A stretch of DNA of 64,000 nt from CBDHGY01 sp965263325 (GCA_965263325.1 CBDHGY010000002.1:1302001-1366000); one strand, 5' to 3'. Counted from the first letter of the stretch, positions 8,653 through 16,774 are shown. The notes: a model not told the origin generated them from the letters alone. A program made the numbers and translations.

Positions 8653-9712
8653 GATTGCTCATCAAGAGGGAAACAACTTTGTCTGTTATGAAATTCGGTT
8701 TCTGATCGCGGATCGCGAGGAAATGATGATGCAGTCCGGGATATGTATTGACCTCAAATATATATCCATTCTTTGGGTCCATTGGCGCAGAAATGTCCTT
8801 GCAGACTAGATCAATTCCAGCAAGCCTAACTTCGAAATGATCGATAATCGTCTGAATTTGCATTTCTGTTTGCGGGTGAAGTGTGGAGCGCGAGTGTTGG
8901 TTTTCGCGCTTGGCGTTCTGATTACACGCGCCTTTTACTTGAATGCTTTCGTCTAGCCTTGGAACCGCTCCAACTTGCAGGCCCGCCCTGTCAAGCGTAT
9001 TGACCATATCGTCGTCAATTGTCAGCAAACTAAGAGCTGATATGGGTGACGCTTTGCGCCGCAGAGAATTCTCCTCTCGAACAAGTTCACGAATAGATCT
9101 CTTGCCGTCTCCTAGAATGCAAGGCGGATTCCGCCGTACAATGTCGAGTAACTCGCCATCAAGGTAGAGCAATCTATACGCTGCGCCCTCAACCTCGCTT
9201 TCGATGATCAACTCATCGCAGTAGGTAGCTGAATGGCGGATCGCTCGGGATAGCTTTGTTGGTGTGTCTATTCCCATTGTCACACCTTGACCGCCGCCGG
9301 TATCTCTTGCTGGTTTCAACACACAGGCAGTTGCGCTCGCATTCATGAACTCTGCTGCAATATGATCGGCTCTTTTTGAAAACACTTTGTACGGTGGCAC
9401 CGAAATTCCAATGTCGCGGTACACAGCATACATGTGAGACTTGTTTCCAATGCGTTCTGCAGTGCTTGCATCATCGAGCGGAACTTGCCCGCCGGTTATC
9501 TCAATCGATGAAGTGTTATTGGAGATGCGATGTTTGTTTGGCGCGATACGCTGATACTCAAACTGCAGCCTCCGCGCAGTTTCATTCCATAAGTCTGCAT
9601 AGAATTCCTGACGGATTGAACGGATGCGACGACGGGCACGTTCATGCTCCATGCGCCGTAGTTTTTGGGTTTTCTTCTGCAATCGGGAGAACAAAACAGA
9701 GGCACCGTCCAC
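8645..9712 (-). CDS. Cyanophycin-synthetase/GshAB-like ATP-grasp ligase
   Basis: A 355-residue protein. A basic N-terminus with heptad-like charge (about 1-40) is followed by an ATP-grasp domain of the CphA/GshAB/RimK kind. Landmarks are CVLKPARDTGGGQGVTMGID, ESEVEGAAYRLLYLDGELLD, the ILGDGKRSIRELVREEN segment, AGIDLVCKDI and FEVNTYPGLHHHF. Cyanophycin synthetases are far longer and carry a second Mur-ligase-like domain, which is absent here, so this is a stand-alone amide-forming ligase rather than a polymer synthetase. The start is GTG at 9712, 5 bases after the RraA-like stop; ATG codons at residue 21 and beyond are weaker options. Substrates are not known. Confidence 0.83.
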   Translation of the reverse strand: MDGASVLFSRLQKKTQKLRRMEHERARRRIRSIRQEFYADLWNETARRLQFEYQRIAPNKHRISNNTSSIEITGGQVPLDDASTAERIGNKSHMYAVYRDIGISVPPYKVFSKRADHIAAEFMNASATACVLKPARDTGGGQGVTMGIDTPTKLSRAIRHSATYCDELIIESEVEGAAYRLLYLDGELLDIVRRNPPCILGDGKRSIRELVREENSLRRKASPISALSLLTIDDDMVNTLDRAGLQVGAVPRLDESIQVKGACNQNAKRENQHSRSTLHPQTEMQIQTIIDHFEVRLAGIDLVCKDISAPMDPKNGYIFEVNTYPGLHHHFLAIRDQKPNFITDKVVSLLMSNHA

Positions 9713-9717
9713 TTAAA

Positions 9718-10431
9718 TCACTCAATGTCGCAACCAGAATTATTTAGTTGCTGATCAACCCATTCTGTAGAAAATATACCTTGCTTTACATTTTCAATGT
9801 ATTCGCTGAGACGTTCGGACTGCGCTGATAGACTATCTGCAGTTAGTTTGGCATGGGTTCGAGGAACAACAACCACTCCATCGTCGTCACCGATAATTAT
9901 ATCGCCGGGATTTACAACAATGCCTCCGCAAACGATCGGATAGTTTACTTCACCCGGCCCTCTATGAAGCGGACCAAATGCTGTGACACCTTTGGCAAAA
10001 ATTTTCAAACCGGATTCCCGCATGCCATCCAGGTCGCGTACCATGCCATCGATTACACAACCTGCAGCGCCGCGATATTTGGCTTTGTGCGCGACCATAT
10101 CGCCAATCACTGCATTGCGGTGACTGCCGCTGGTATCAACGACAATCACGTCGCCTTTCTGTACGACATCAAGTGACTTATGCAACATTAGATTGTCGCC
10201 TGGAAAAACTTTCACGGTCACAGCCGGCCCTGCAAGCGGACCTTCGCCAACCATTCTCTGCAGATCTGAGCTCATGGTAAACATTCGGTTCAGCGTATCT
10301 GAGATATCAGCGGTGGGATGAGTTGCCAGGTCGTCAATTACTTCCTTAGAAGGTCGCTCAAATTCCGCACGGACTCGAAATCCGGGTCCACCGGACATCT
10401 CAGCCGAACGAGGTAGGATTTTTTCAGACAT
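9718..10431 (-). CDS. RraA-like / HMG aldolase-family protein
   Basis: A 237-residue protein of the RraA/4-hydroxy-4-methyl-2-oxoglutarate aldolase fold. The aldolase signature D-X20-R-D is intact (Asp111, Arg132, Asp133, in GDMVAHKAKYRGAAG and DGMVRDLDG), as are CGGIVVNPGD and DDDGVVVVP. With these residues the protein should bind a divalent metal and a 2-oxo-acid such as a pyruvate enolate, so aldolase or oxaloacetate-decarboxylase-like chemistry is more likely than RNase E control. I chose the ATG at 10431 (AGAAG upstream); a GTG at 10470 extends it by 13 residues but lacks a ribosome site. It is the first gene of the four-gene operon. Confidence 0.85.
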   Translation of the reverse strand: MSEKILPRSAEMSGGPGFRVRAEFERPSKEVIDDLATHPTADISDTLNRMFTMSSDLQRMVGEGPLAGPAVTVKVFPGDNLMLHKSLDVVQKGDVIVVDTSGSHRNAVIGDMVAHKAKYRGAAGCVIDGMVRDLDGMRESGLKIFAKGVTAFGPLHRGPGEVNYPIVCGGIVVNPGDIIIGDDDGVVVVPRTHAKLTADSLSAQSERLSEYIENVKQGIFSTEWVDQQLNNSGCDIE

Positions 10432-10957
10432 GCTGCTTCTCGAAAAATAGTTTATCGGCGTTTCGCTCACGCACTATGGAGACTAATCTTGATTCAATTG
10501 GCGATGGTTCGTTTTACCGGTCGCTGTTCTGGTATATTCGATGGTTGAACAAATTCACTCCCTAAGTATCGTACGTGATCGCGTTCAATCCGTTAGTAGC
10601 TAAACGTCATGCATCAAGTCCCATATAAAAATTTCGCTCAACGCAGTTACACATAAAGTTGCGCAACGCAATTTTTCTTGTGCTGAATCAGACTTTGTTA
10701 AACGTCACAAAAGCCTATTGCGAAACTTTGCACTCGCTCATTGAGCGAATTCGCAAATGGGAGTGACCAACGCTGCCTGACATTATTGATGGATCGTCCG
10801 CGGCGTGCTCACCTACAAACAATGCGATTGCGTGAACGGGTACGTGTTGGAGGCGAGTCCTCCACAAAGAATACACGCGATCGAGAGCAGACAGTTTCCT
10901 GATTTCAATGCAAGTATCCGATTAGGCATGGATCTATCCAAACGCAGGGGTAAGGGA
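10432..10957. promoter_or_regulatory. Divergent intergenic region with two dyads
   Basis: About 520 AT-rich bases separate the RraA-like operon (minus) from the membrane-protein gene (plus). They hold a perfect 10-bp palindrome GTTGCGCAAC at 10658-10667 and a dyad TCGCTCA-T-TGAGCGA at 10734-10748. Either may be an operator controlling one or both directions. A possible longer reading of the plus-strand gene from a GTG at 10805 crosses part of this stretch but has no ribosome site. Confidence 0.4.
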
Positions 10958-12460
10958 ATGTTTGAATTTTTAAAGCGGCCACAGGCTAGACCGAATCATT
11001 TGACTTTGGATGGGCTGGCTTTGTTTTCATTCCTTTGGGCCGGTCAAAGTTTGTTCCAGTTGGCATTTATTCCGGACTGGAGAGTTTCTTTGGATCCGTT
11101 GGGTTGGAGCGCGTTTCTTCTCGGCATGGCCGTTCTTGCAATGCCAGGAAATTTTCGCCTTTTTCTCATGTCCGTCATTGCGACCACTACCTATCACATG
11201 ACCCAGTGGCCGTTTATCATAAATCATGTGCTGCTTGATACCTTCATCAGCTTTACGCTGATTGCTGCAGCCTTGAAAGTTTCGGGCATCGGCACGTTTC
11301 GTCAGGAGCCATTAGGAGAAGAAGCGCGAGAAAAAACGCTTCAAACGTTTCTTCCGGTTGTAACGGCAATGTTCGTGTTGATGTACTATTCAATTTTCCT
11401 TTCAAAATTGAATCATGACTTCTTCGATCTAGACGTCAGTTGCATGCAAACGATGTATACTGATTTCATCGAAACCGACCCGATAGGCGCACTGTTTGCG
11501 CCACTCTTCAGTGTGCCATTTCTCTTTGTTGTTTTCATGATTGCGGAGGCCATCCTTCCAATCATGTTGACGTTTCGCAAAACACGCTTGATGGCGTTTT
11601 ATGTCGGCGTGCCATTTCACCTATTGCTTGGTTACATGGAGCATTGGCCATTTGCTTCAATCGCACTTGTTTTATATGCACTTGTAGCAATTCGACCGAT
11701 CCAAGAAACTTTGCCACTCATATTGGGTTGGATGGGCACAACAACATTTAAACGTATTATCCTGGGTTTCCGGATTTACCTTGTCGTCACAATAGCGCTG
11801 GTTATTTTCCAATCAGTTTTCTATTCTGAGCACGAGTTGGTAAGATACTCAATCCGACTACTGAATTGGGTAGTCTGTGCTGTCAGTTTAAGTGCGCTAA
11901 TCTTGATTGCTGTGTTCAGAACCCAATTGATTCATGGGCCGTTTGATGGACAATCCGCTGCTCGCATGTGGTCGATAAAGCCTGGGTGGCTCTGGATATT
12001 CGCCATCATCACAGGCCTTAACTCGCTCTCCCCCTATATCGGGTTCAAGACCCAGAATTCGGTTTCGATGTATAGCAACTTGAGAACTGAAGGCGAAACC
12101 GGAAATCACTTTTTCATGCCGACACTACGTCTGTTCGAGTTTCAGGATGATCTGGTCGAGGTAATCGATGCCAATTACACTGAAATTGCTGCCCTCGCTG
12201 AACATCCGCGCCGCTTCACGGATACGGACACACCATTGCCCGTTTACATAACCTATTTCGAATTCCGTCGGGCGGTCAGCCAGTTGAAAGCGAACGATTT
12301 AGTGGTTACCTACACCCGAAATGGCGAAACACGAACGTTTAGAACGGGGGCTAAAGAGAATGCTGACTCTAATCTGGACAAACCCATTTCGTTACTCCTT
12401 GAACGTACCGCCAGATTCCGACCAGTCTTCAAAGGCGACATATCATATTGTTTGCATTGA
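10958..12460 (+). CDS. Polytopic membrane protein, HTTM/gamma-carboxylase-like
   Basis: A 500-residue integral membrane protein with roughly ten hydrophobic segments between residues 20 and 370, then a soluble C-terminal domain of about 120 residues (from MYSNLRTEGETGNHF to the end). The segment SKLNHDFFDLDVSCMQ and the paired FHLLLGYMEHWPF resemble HTTM/vitamin K-dependent carboxylase-like proteins, which often sit beside DCC1 proteins, as here. The family call is tentative. The ATG at 10958 has AGGGG 7 bases upstream (10946-10950); a frame open from 10805 lacks that support. The stop is 3 bases from the next start, so the pair forms an operon. Its base composition is AT-rich compared with the core genes. 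Confidence 0.8.
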   Translation: MFEFLKRPQARPNHLTLDGLALFSFLWAGQSLFQLAFIPDWRVSLDPLGWSAFLLGMAVLAMPGNFRLFLMSVIATTTYHMTQWPFIINHVLLDTFISFTLIAAALKVSGIGTFRQEPLGEEAREKTLQTFLPVVTAMFVLMYYSIFLSKLNHDFFDLDVSCMQTMYTDFIETDPIGALFAPLFSVPFLFVVFMIAEAILPIMLTFRKTRLMAFYVGVPFHLLLGYMEHWPFASIALVLYALVAIRPIQETLPLILGWMGTTTFKRIILGFRIYLVVTIALVIFQSVFYSEHELVRYSIRLLNWVVCAVSLSALILIAVFRTQLIHGPFDGQSAARMWSIKPGWLWIFAIITGLNSLSPYIGFKTQNSVSMYSNLRTEGETGNHFFMPTLRLFEFQDDLVEVIDANYTEIAALAEHPRRFTDTDTPLPVYITYFEFRRAVSQLKANDLVVTYTRNGETRTFRTGAKENADSNLDKPISLLLERTARFRPVFKGDISYCLH

Positions 12461-12463
12461 GCC

Positions 12464-12865
12464 ATGACAGATATCGATCAAACTGGACCGACTGAAGAGA
12501 ATTGGCTTCTTTATGATGGAGAATGCCCATTTTGCAGCGCCTATGTTAAACTCGTTCGGTTGCGAGAAAATGTTGGATCAATTTCTCTATTGGATGCGAG
12601 GAACGGCGGCGTAGCATACCAAGAGGCGGTTGAGGCTGGATTTGATCTTGACGAAGGAATGTTGCTGAAACTGTCTGGCAAATACTATCACGGCAAGGAT
12701 AGCATTCACGTCCTTGCTATGCTGAGCGGCAAAAAGAACATGTTCAGCCGAATTTCTGGCTGGGTGTTCCGGTCTGAACGTCGAGCAGCGGCACTTTATC
12801 CAATAATGCGCTTTGGCCGAAATATCGTGATCAGAATTCTTGGACGAAAGCGGCTTCGCGATTAA
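12464..12865 (+). CDS. DCC1-like (DUF393) thiol-disulfide oxidoreductase
   Basis: A 133-residue protein whose N-terminal YDGECPFCSAYVKLVRLR carries the D-x-x-C-x-x-C motif of the DCC family (Cys21, Cys24). Known members are small predicted thioredoxin-like redox proteins, frequently paired with HTTM-type membrane proteins. The gene starts 3 bases after the membrane protein stop. The C-terminal part (ALYPIMRFGRNIVIRILGR) is amphipathic and may touch the membrane. The actual redox partner is unknown; the neighbour is the obvious candidate. Confidence 0.88.
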   Translation: MTDIDQTGPTEENWLLYDGECPFCSAYVKLVRLRENVGSISLLDARNGGVAYQEAVEAGFDLDEGMLLKLSGKYYHGKDSIHVLAMLSGKKNMFSRISGWVFRSERRAAALYPIMRFGRNIVIRILGRKRLRD

Positions 12866-13031
12866 TCGCGCGAGCCCGATTATGGTTCAGCGCCTGACAA
12901 TCTGTAACTGGATTTTTTTGGATGCGTTTTCTATTTTTTTCTATGACAACACATACTATGAAAGACCGGCTCGGGAACTGTTAGACTAAATCCGCTTAAG
13001 GTCCCCCTGCCCTGGATTTAGGATCGACTGT

Positions 13032-13600
13032 ATGTCGAAAAATCCATTCCGCTACTTCAACACGTCCCCCGAAATCATCCGTTTGGCGGTTATGCTGTAC
13101 GTCCGATTTCCACTTTCGTTGCGAAACGTCGAAGATCTGTTGCATGAACGCGGGATCGATGTCAGCCATGAAGGCGTGCGATACTGGTGGAACTGGTTTG
13201 GACCGATCTTCGCCTCAGAGATCAGGGAGAAAAGATCGCAATCGATGCGCCAAAGTCCATAATGGCGATGGCATCTGGATGAGGTCTTCGTGACGATCAA
13301 CGGCAGGAAACATTACCTTTGGCGCGCGGTCGATCACGAAGGCGACGTGCTGGAAAGCTACGTGACTAAACGCCGGGATCGCAAGTCAGCATTGAGATTC
13401 CTAAAAAAAGCCATGAAGCGGTATGGTAATCCTGAAGTCGTCGTGACTGACCGATTGGCGTCATACCGGGCGGCGATGAAAGAGATCGGAAACGAACGTC
13501 GCCAGGAGGTCGGTCGCCATCTCAACAACCGGGCAGAGAACAGCTACCTGCCCTTTCGAAGGCGGGAACGGGCCAGGAATGCCCGGATGAGCGTAAATTC
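13032..13600 (+). pseudogene. IS6-family transposase remnant, right copy
   Basis: Translation begins MSKNPFRYFNTSPEIIRLAV and reads through WHLDEVFVTING (first catalytic Asp), VVVTDRLASYRAAMK (second Asp) and NNRAENSYLPFRRRERA (catalytic Glu). An in-frame TAA at 13260-13262 interrupts it, and homology stops near 13590, losing the last 50-60 residues. The frame then runs through unrelated sequence to a stop at 13689-13691. It is more complete than the remnant at 6022 and has the same direction. No terminal inverted repeats of IS6 type were seen at either edge. Confidence 0.88.
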
Positions 13601-13652
13601 TAATGTCTGCAATGCGCCCTTAACCGCCAATGTTACAATTTCTTCAGGCCTG

Positions 13653-13680
13653 TTGCATATACTGAATATATTCCTATATT
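13653..13680 (+). promoter_or_regulatory. Putative sigma-70 promoter giving a leaderless transcript
   Basis: TTGCAT (13653-13658), a 16-base spacer and TATATT (13675-13680). The expected start of transcription falls at or next to the ATG at 13688, and no ribosome-binding site is visible there. A leaderless message is therefore likely if this promoter is used. Position and spacing fit; strength is unproven. Confidence 0.4.
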
Positions 13681-13687
13681 CATTCGC

Positions 13688-14068
13688 ATGAAGACCGCCC
13701 CCACCCCCGCTACGGCGCTCCAGAGGCTTGCTTTGAAATGGCAAGTGCTGGGCATGATGCTGGTCGCGCTCGCCCGGGAGATCTCGCTAGCGCATAAAAT
13801 GCACGCGGAGGCCGGGGTGCGCAAAGCCGAGCTGCTAGAGGCTGCGCTCTATGCCGGGCTGGTGCAGCTTTCTGGTGACATCGCCGCGCAGACAAGCGGC
13901 AAAGCCCGCTCGCGCGAAGACGAAACCACGATTGCCTATCTCAGCACCGTTCACAAATTGCTCGGAGCGCTCGCGCTGTTGATCCGGCAGTTGAAAGCTG
14001 ATCTTGAGGCAGCGAGCGCGATACGGCCGCGCTGGCAGGCAAGCTGGCAGCCTTTTCTCAAGCGGTGA
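13688..14068 (+). CDS. Hypothetical protein, 126 residues, helical
   Basis: I do not recognise this protein. It is Ala/Leu-rich, predicted mostly helical (for example LARE, AELLEAALYAGLVQL, LLGALALLIRQLKADLEAA), with a basic C-terminus and no signal peptide. Its GC-rich codons contrast with the AT-rich island just upstream, suggesting it belongs to the core chromosome on the far side of the island edge. The ATG overlaps the read-through stop of the IS remnant. Coding is supported mainly by length, composition and the promoter-like hexamers. Confidence 0.55.
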   Translation: MKTAPTPATALQRLALKWQVLGMMLVALAREISLAHKMHAEAGVRKAELLEAALYAGLVQLSGDIAAQTSGKARSREDETTIAYLSTVHKLLGALALLIRQLKADLEAASAIRPRWQASWQPFLKR

Positions 14069-14099
14069 TACGCCCGCGCCCCTCTGCCCCGCCTTTTCT

Positions 14100-14275
14100 T
14101 GATAGCGGGTAATAAATGGTGGGGCGGATGCCCCGAACGAAGTGAGCCCGAAGGGCATACAAGCAAAGCGCAGGCGCAGGTGCCTGAGCGCGAGCGAAGA
14201 ACAGCACCGAACAAAATAAAAAAGCTCCCCCAAGCCTCGCTTGGCGGAGGCGCCTCTGCAGGCGCGAAGATTTAT
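14100..14275. repeat. Structured intergenic repeat patch (PERSEPEG-type)
   Basis: A GC-rich patch made of nested inverted repeats: ATGCCC (14128-14133) with GGGCAT (14153-14158) around CGAACGAAGTGAGCCCG, a second dyad around CAGGTGCCTG, and CCAAGC-CTC-GCTTGG at 14230-14244. Read in frame the first unit gives PERSEPEG, a phrase typical of dispersed intergenic palindromic repeats mis-annotated as protein. The last hairpin may end transcription of the 13688 gene. Confidence 0.5.
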
Positions 14276-14359
14276 GGTTTCCCGTTTCTTATTAACTCAT
14301 TCGCGATTGCGCCTTGCCGGCTAGGCAAGCGTTTACAGTTCTCTCCTATACTGCCAGCC

Positions 14360-14944
14360 ATGTATGCCGTCGAAACCTCCGTTAGATCCGGCTGGGAAGC
14401 CGCAGGCTCTCTCATCCGGGAGAGACAGGAACAGCTTGCCGCCCAGCGCCAGGCCGGCGAAGGTATTGGCCAATCTGAAGCCGCTCCGATAAAATCTGTA
14501 CAAGGCGCGCCGGACAGCAAAGACATCAAGAAGAGCGGTGAAGACAAAGCCGCGCCAGGTGAGCTGACAGATGGCGAAAAAGAAGTTGTCGAGCAGCTGA
14601 AGGACCGCGACCGCGAAGTTCGCGCGCATGAAGAAGCCCACGCGAATGTTGGCGGTCAATATGCCGGAACCCCCAGCTATACGTTCCAATCTGGACCAGA
14701 TGGAAAACAGTATGCGATTGGCGGCGAAGTGCCGATCGATGTGTCTCCGGTCGACGGCGATCCGGAAGCGACGATTGACAAGATGCAGATTGTTATTGCC
14801 GCTGCCCTCGCCCCAGCCGAACCCTCAGCTCAAGATCGGAAAGTCGCTGCGCTTGCACAGTCCCAGCAAACACAAGCCTATGGAGAGCTAATGGCCCAGC
14901 GCAGCGCAGAGCGCAGCGGTGAAGTCTACGATAAAAGGGTGTAA
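14360..14944 (+). CDS. SprA-related putative metalloprotease
   Basis: A 194-residue protein of the SprA-related/CJM1_0395 type. The core reads DREVRAHEEAHANVGGQYAG, holding the zinc-binding HExxH (His90-Glu91-Glu92-Ala93-His94), followed by YTFQSGPDGKQYAIGGEV as usual for the family. The first 80 residues are low-complexity and charged. I rejected an upstream frame start at 14099 because that part translates the intergenic repeat. The gene is convergent with murB (stops 3 bases apart). The family's biological role is not established. Confidence 0.82.
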   Translation: MYAVETSVRSGWEAAGSLIRERQEQLAAQRQAGEGIGQSEAAPIKSVQGAPDSKDIKKSGEDKAAPGELTDGEKEVVEQLKDRDREVRAHEEAHANVGGQYAGTPSYTFQSGPDGKQYAIGGEVPIDVSPVDGDPEATIDKMQIVIAAALAPAEPSAQDRKVAALAQSQQTQAYGELMAQRSAERSGEVYDKRV

Positions 14945-14947
14945 GCC

Positions 14948-15874
14948 CTACTTAACCCGCCCCACGCGGCGGATTTCCCAGCGCAAGTCTACACCGGTCA
15001 CATCAAGCACGCGTGCGCGCACGAGCTCGCCAAGTGCTTCGATATCAGCAGCGGTCGCTTCGCCGGTGTTGATGAGGAAGTTGCAGTGCTTTTCCGATAC
15101 CATCGCACCGCCAACGCGAAGCCCCCGGCAGCCGGCTTTGTCGATCAGTTTCCAGCTTGAGCGCGCTTTTGGTGTTCCGGGAGGATCAGGATTTGCGAAG
15201 GTCGATCCGCCTGTCTTTTCCCGGATGGGCTGGGTTTCTGCTCGGCGCGCTTGATGCTCTTTGATTTCTTCTTTCAGAATGGCGGCATCACCCGGACCGT
15301 CACCTTGTAGCATAAGACTGGTAATCAGCACATCCGGGGGGAAATCGGTATGGCGATAAGAAAACTTGATCTCATCACGGGTAACCGTGACGGGTGAACC
15401 ATCGCGGGCAAACCCATGGACACTGACCAAGACATCTTTCAGTTCCCGGCCATAACACCCGGCATTGGTGCGCACCGCGCCGCCGATCGTCCCCGGAATT
15501 CCGGACAGAAATGACAAGCCATGCACGCCCTCTTGCGCCGCGCGTCTCGCGATCGACAAATCCAGAGCCCCCGCGCGCGCATGGAATTGGTGATCGGGCA
15601 ACACGTCTATCTGGCCCCAATACCCGCCGGCCAATCGAACAACGACACCTTCAATACCGCCGTCGCGGATAATCATGTTCGACGCCGCACCGATTATGCT
15701 GACAGATATGTCTTTTTGCTGCTGTGATAAAAAATCCGACAGATCATCTTCATCTGCCGGAATAAAAAGTGTGTCTGCTGGTCCGCCCACTCGGAACCAA
15801 GAATATGGCGCGAGCGGGACGTCGTTGCTTAACTTGCCCCGAACACTCGTATTGGTTGCAACAGCACACGTCAT
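14948..15874 (-). CDS. murB: UDP-N-acetylenolpyruvoylglucosamine reductase
   Basis: MurB, 308 residues, reduces the enolpyruvyl group of UDP-GlcNAc-enolpyruvate with NADPH and FAD in cytoplasmic peptidoglycan precursor synthesis. FAD-binding motifs are YSWFRVGGPAD and GIPGTIGGAVRTNAGCYG. The catalytic Arg (FSYRHTDFPP), the proton donor Ser (GGSTFANP) and the Glu near the C-terminus (LRWEIRRVG) are all present. The usual GxGSN phosphate loop reads GAASN. It is a short type I-like MurB, standing alone instead of beside murC and ddl in the division-wall cluster. Confidence 0.95.
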   Translation of the reverse strand: MTCAVATNTSVRGKLSNDVPLAPYSWFRVGGPADTLFIPADEDDLSDFLSQQQKDISVSIIGAASNMIIRDGGIEGVVVRLAGGYWGQIDVLPDHQFHARAGALDLSIARRAAQEGVHGLSFLSGIPGTIGGAVRTNAGCYGRELKDVLVSVHGFARDGSPVTVTRDEIKFSYRHTDFPPDVLITSLMLQGDGPGDAAILKEEIKEHQARRAETQPIREKTGGSTFANPDPPGTPKARSSWKLIDKAGCRGLRVGGAMVSEKHCNFLINTGEATAADIEALGELVRARVLDVTGVDLRWEIRRVGRVK

Positions 15875-15933
15875 ACACCCGGCTTATCGCCGGGTGCAGA
15901 ATTGTTCAAGTTATATAACAGTCTGGCGAGAAA

Positions 15934-16557
15934 TTATGCCAACTCGTGTGTGTATTCGAGAACAGCATCGTCCTCGTCATCATATCCAGCTATGGTAACT
16001 TCGTCGAACAGGTTGGAAACCGGCTTCACAACCTGAGCGGCTTCAGCGCGCAGATCGTCTTCGTTCTCTTCGCTGTCAGAGTATGAAAAGCTGATGTGAA
16101 CGCTGAGCGCGTCTTCTGTAAACTCTTCCTCGTCTTCGCCAGGTGTTCCGGTGTGGCATGTGGATTCTTCACCGACAGTCGCTTCATAGCCGTGGAGATT
16201 AGGATCCAGCAGTGTTTCGATGTGGCCGCAATCTGCGCATTTCAGGCGATGCGGCGGAGCGAGCACAGCTTCATATTTTCTTTTGCCGAATAACGACTTT
16301 CCTGCTTCCAGCTCAACAACAAAACCGCCGATATAGAATTGATCAGAGCCACAATGCTTACAGGAAACTTCGAATTCTACGGACTCGGAAATCTCGTCTT
16401 CTGCTTCAAGCTCTGGCTCGATGACGTTGTGTGTAAAGCCGTGCAGGCAATTTGGCGGCGTGGTGACAGCTTCCTTTGCAATCGACGTCCATACTTCGTC
16501 GTGGACCTCGCCTTCTGGCTCGTCATAGGAGATATCAGAGATCGGCATAGTAGACAT
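15934..16557 (-). CDS. Acidic protein with zinc ribbon
   Basis: A 207-residue, very acidic protein that I cannot assign. Two Cys pairs, CKHCGSDQF and CADCGHIETL, about 35 residues apart, form a probable zinc ribbon; two further Cys lie at PPNC and ESTC. The C-terminal half is rich in Glu/Asp (GEDEEEFTEDA, YSDSEENEDD). No signal or membrane segment. I prefer the ATG at 16557 because AAGGA lies 8 bases upstream; the ATG at 16566 would sit against it. It is 59 bases upstream of murB on the same strand, so co-transcription is possible. Confidence 0.75.
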   Translation of the reverse strand: MSTMPISDISYDEPEGEVHDEVWTSIAKEAVTTPPNCLHGFTHNVIEPELEAEDEISESVEFEVSCKHCGSDQFYIGGFVVELEAGKSLFGKRKYEAVLAPPHRLKCADCGHIETLLDPNLHGYEATVGEESTCHTGTPGEDEEEFTEDALSVHISFSYSDSEENEDDLRAEAAQVVKPVSNLFDEVTIAGYDDEDDAVLEYTHELA

Positions 16558-16774
16558 TGGCGACATCCTTTTTTGATACGCAGGTACAGTGTTTTCGTCA
16601 GCGTTCTCTTCTCAAAACTTGGTTAAGAAGTATTTACGCAAACCCTAATGCGCGCTCATAAATTTCGACCAAATTGCAATGATTGCTTCAGAAATGGGTC
16701 AAGTTTGACGCCCAGAGCGATGAATTTTTAACAATTTCCGCGGTTGCAGCATTGATGAGCGCCGCCCGAAACTC

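Noticed and set aside
10805..10957. Longer form of the HTTM-like protein from a GTG
   Set aside because: There is no ribosome site, and the added residues are polar and unlike the family; AGGGG supports ATG 10958.
6022..13600. An active composite transposon formed by two IS6 copies
   Set aside because: Both transposases carry in-frame stops and are truncated, they differ clearly from each other, and no terminal inverted repeats or target duplications were seen. Only an old island boundary is supported.
14099..14359. N-terminal extension of the SprA-like gene
   Set aside because: The extra 87 residues translate an intergenic inverted-repeat patch (PERSEPEG) and have no ribosome site; the family-like protein begins at 14360.
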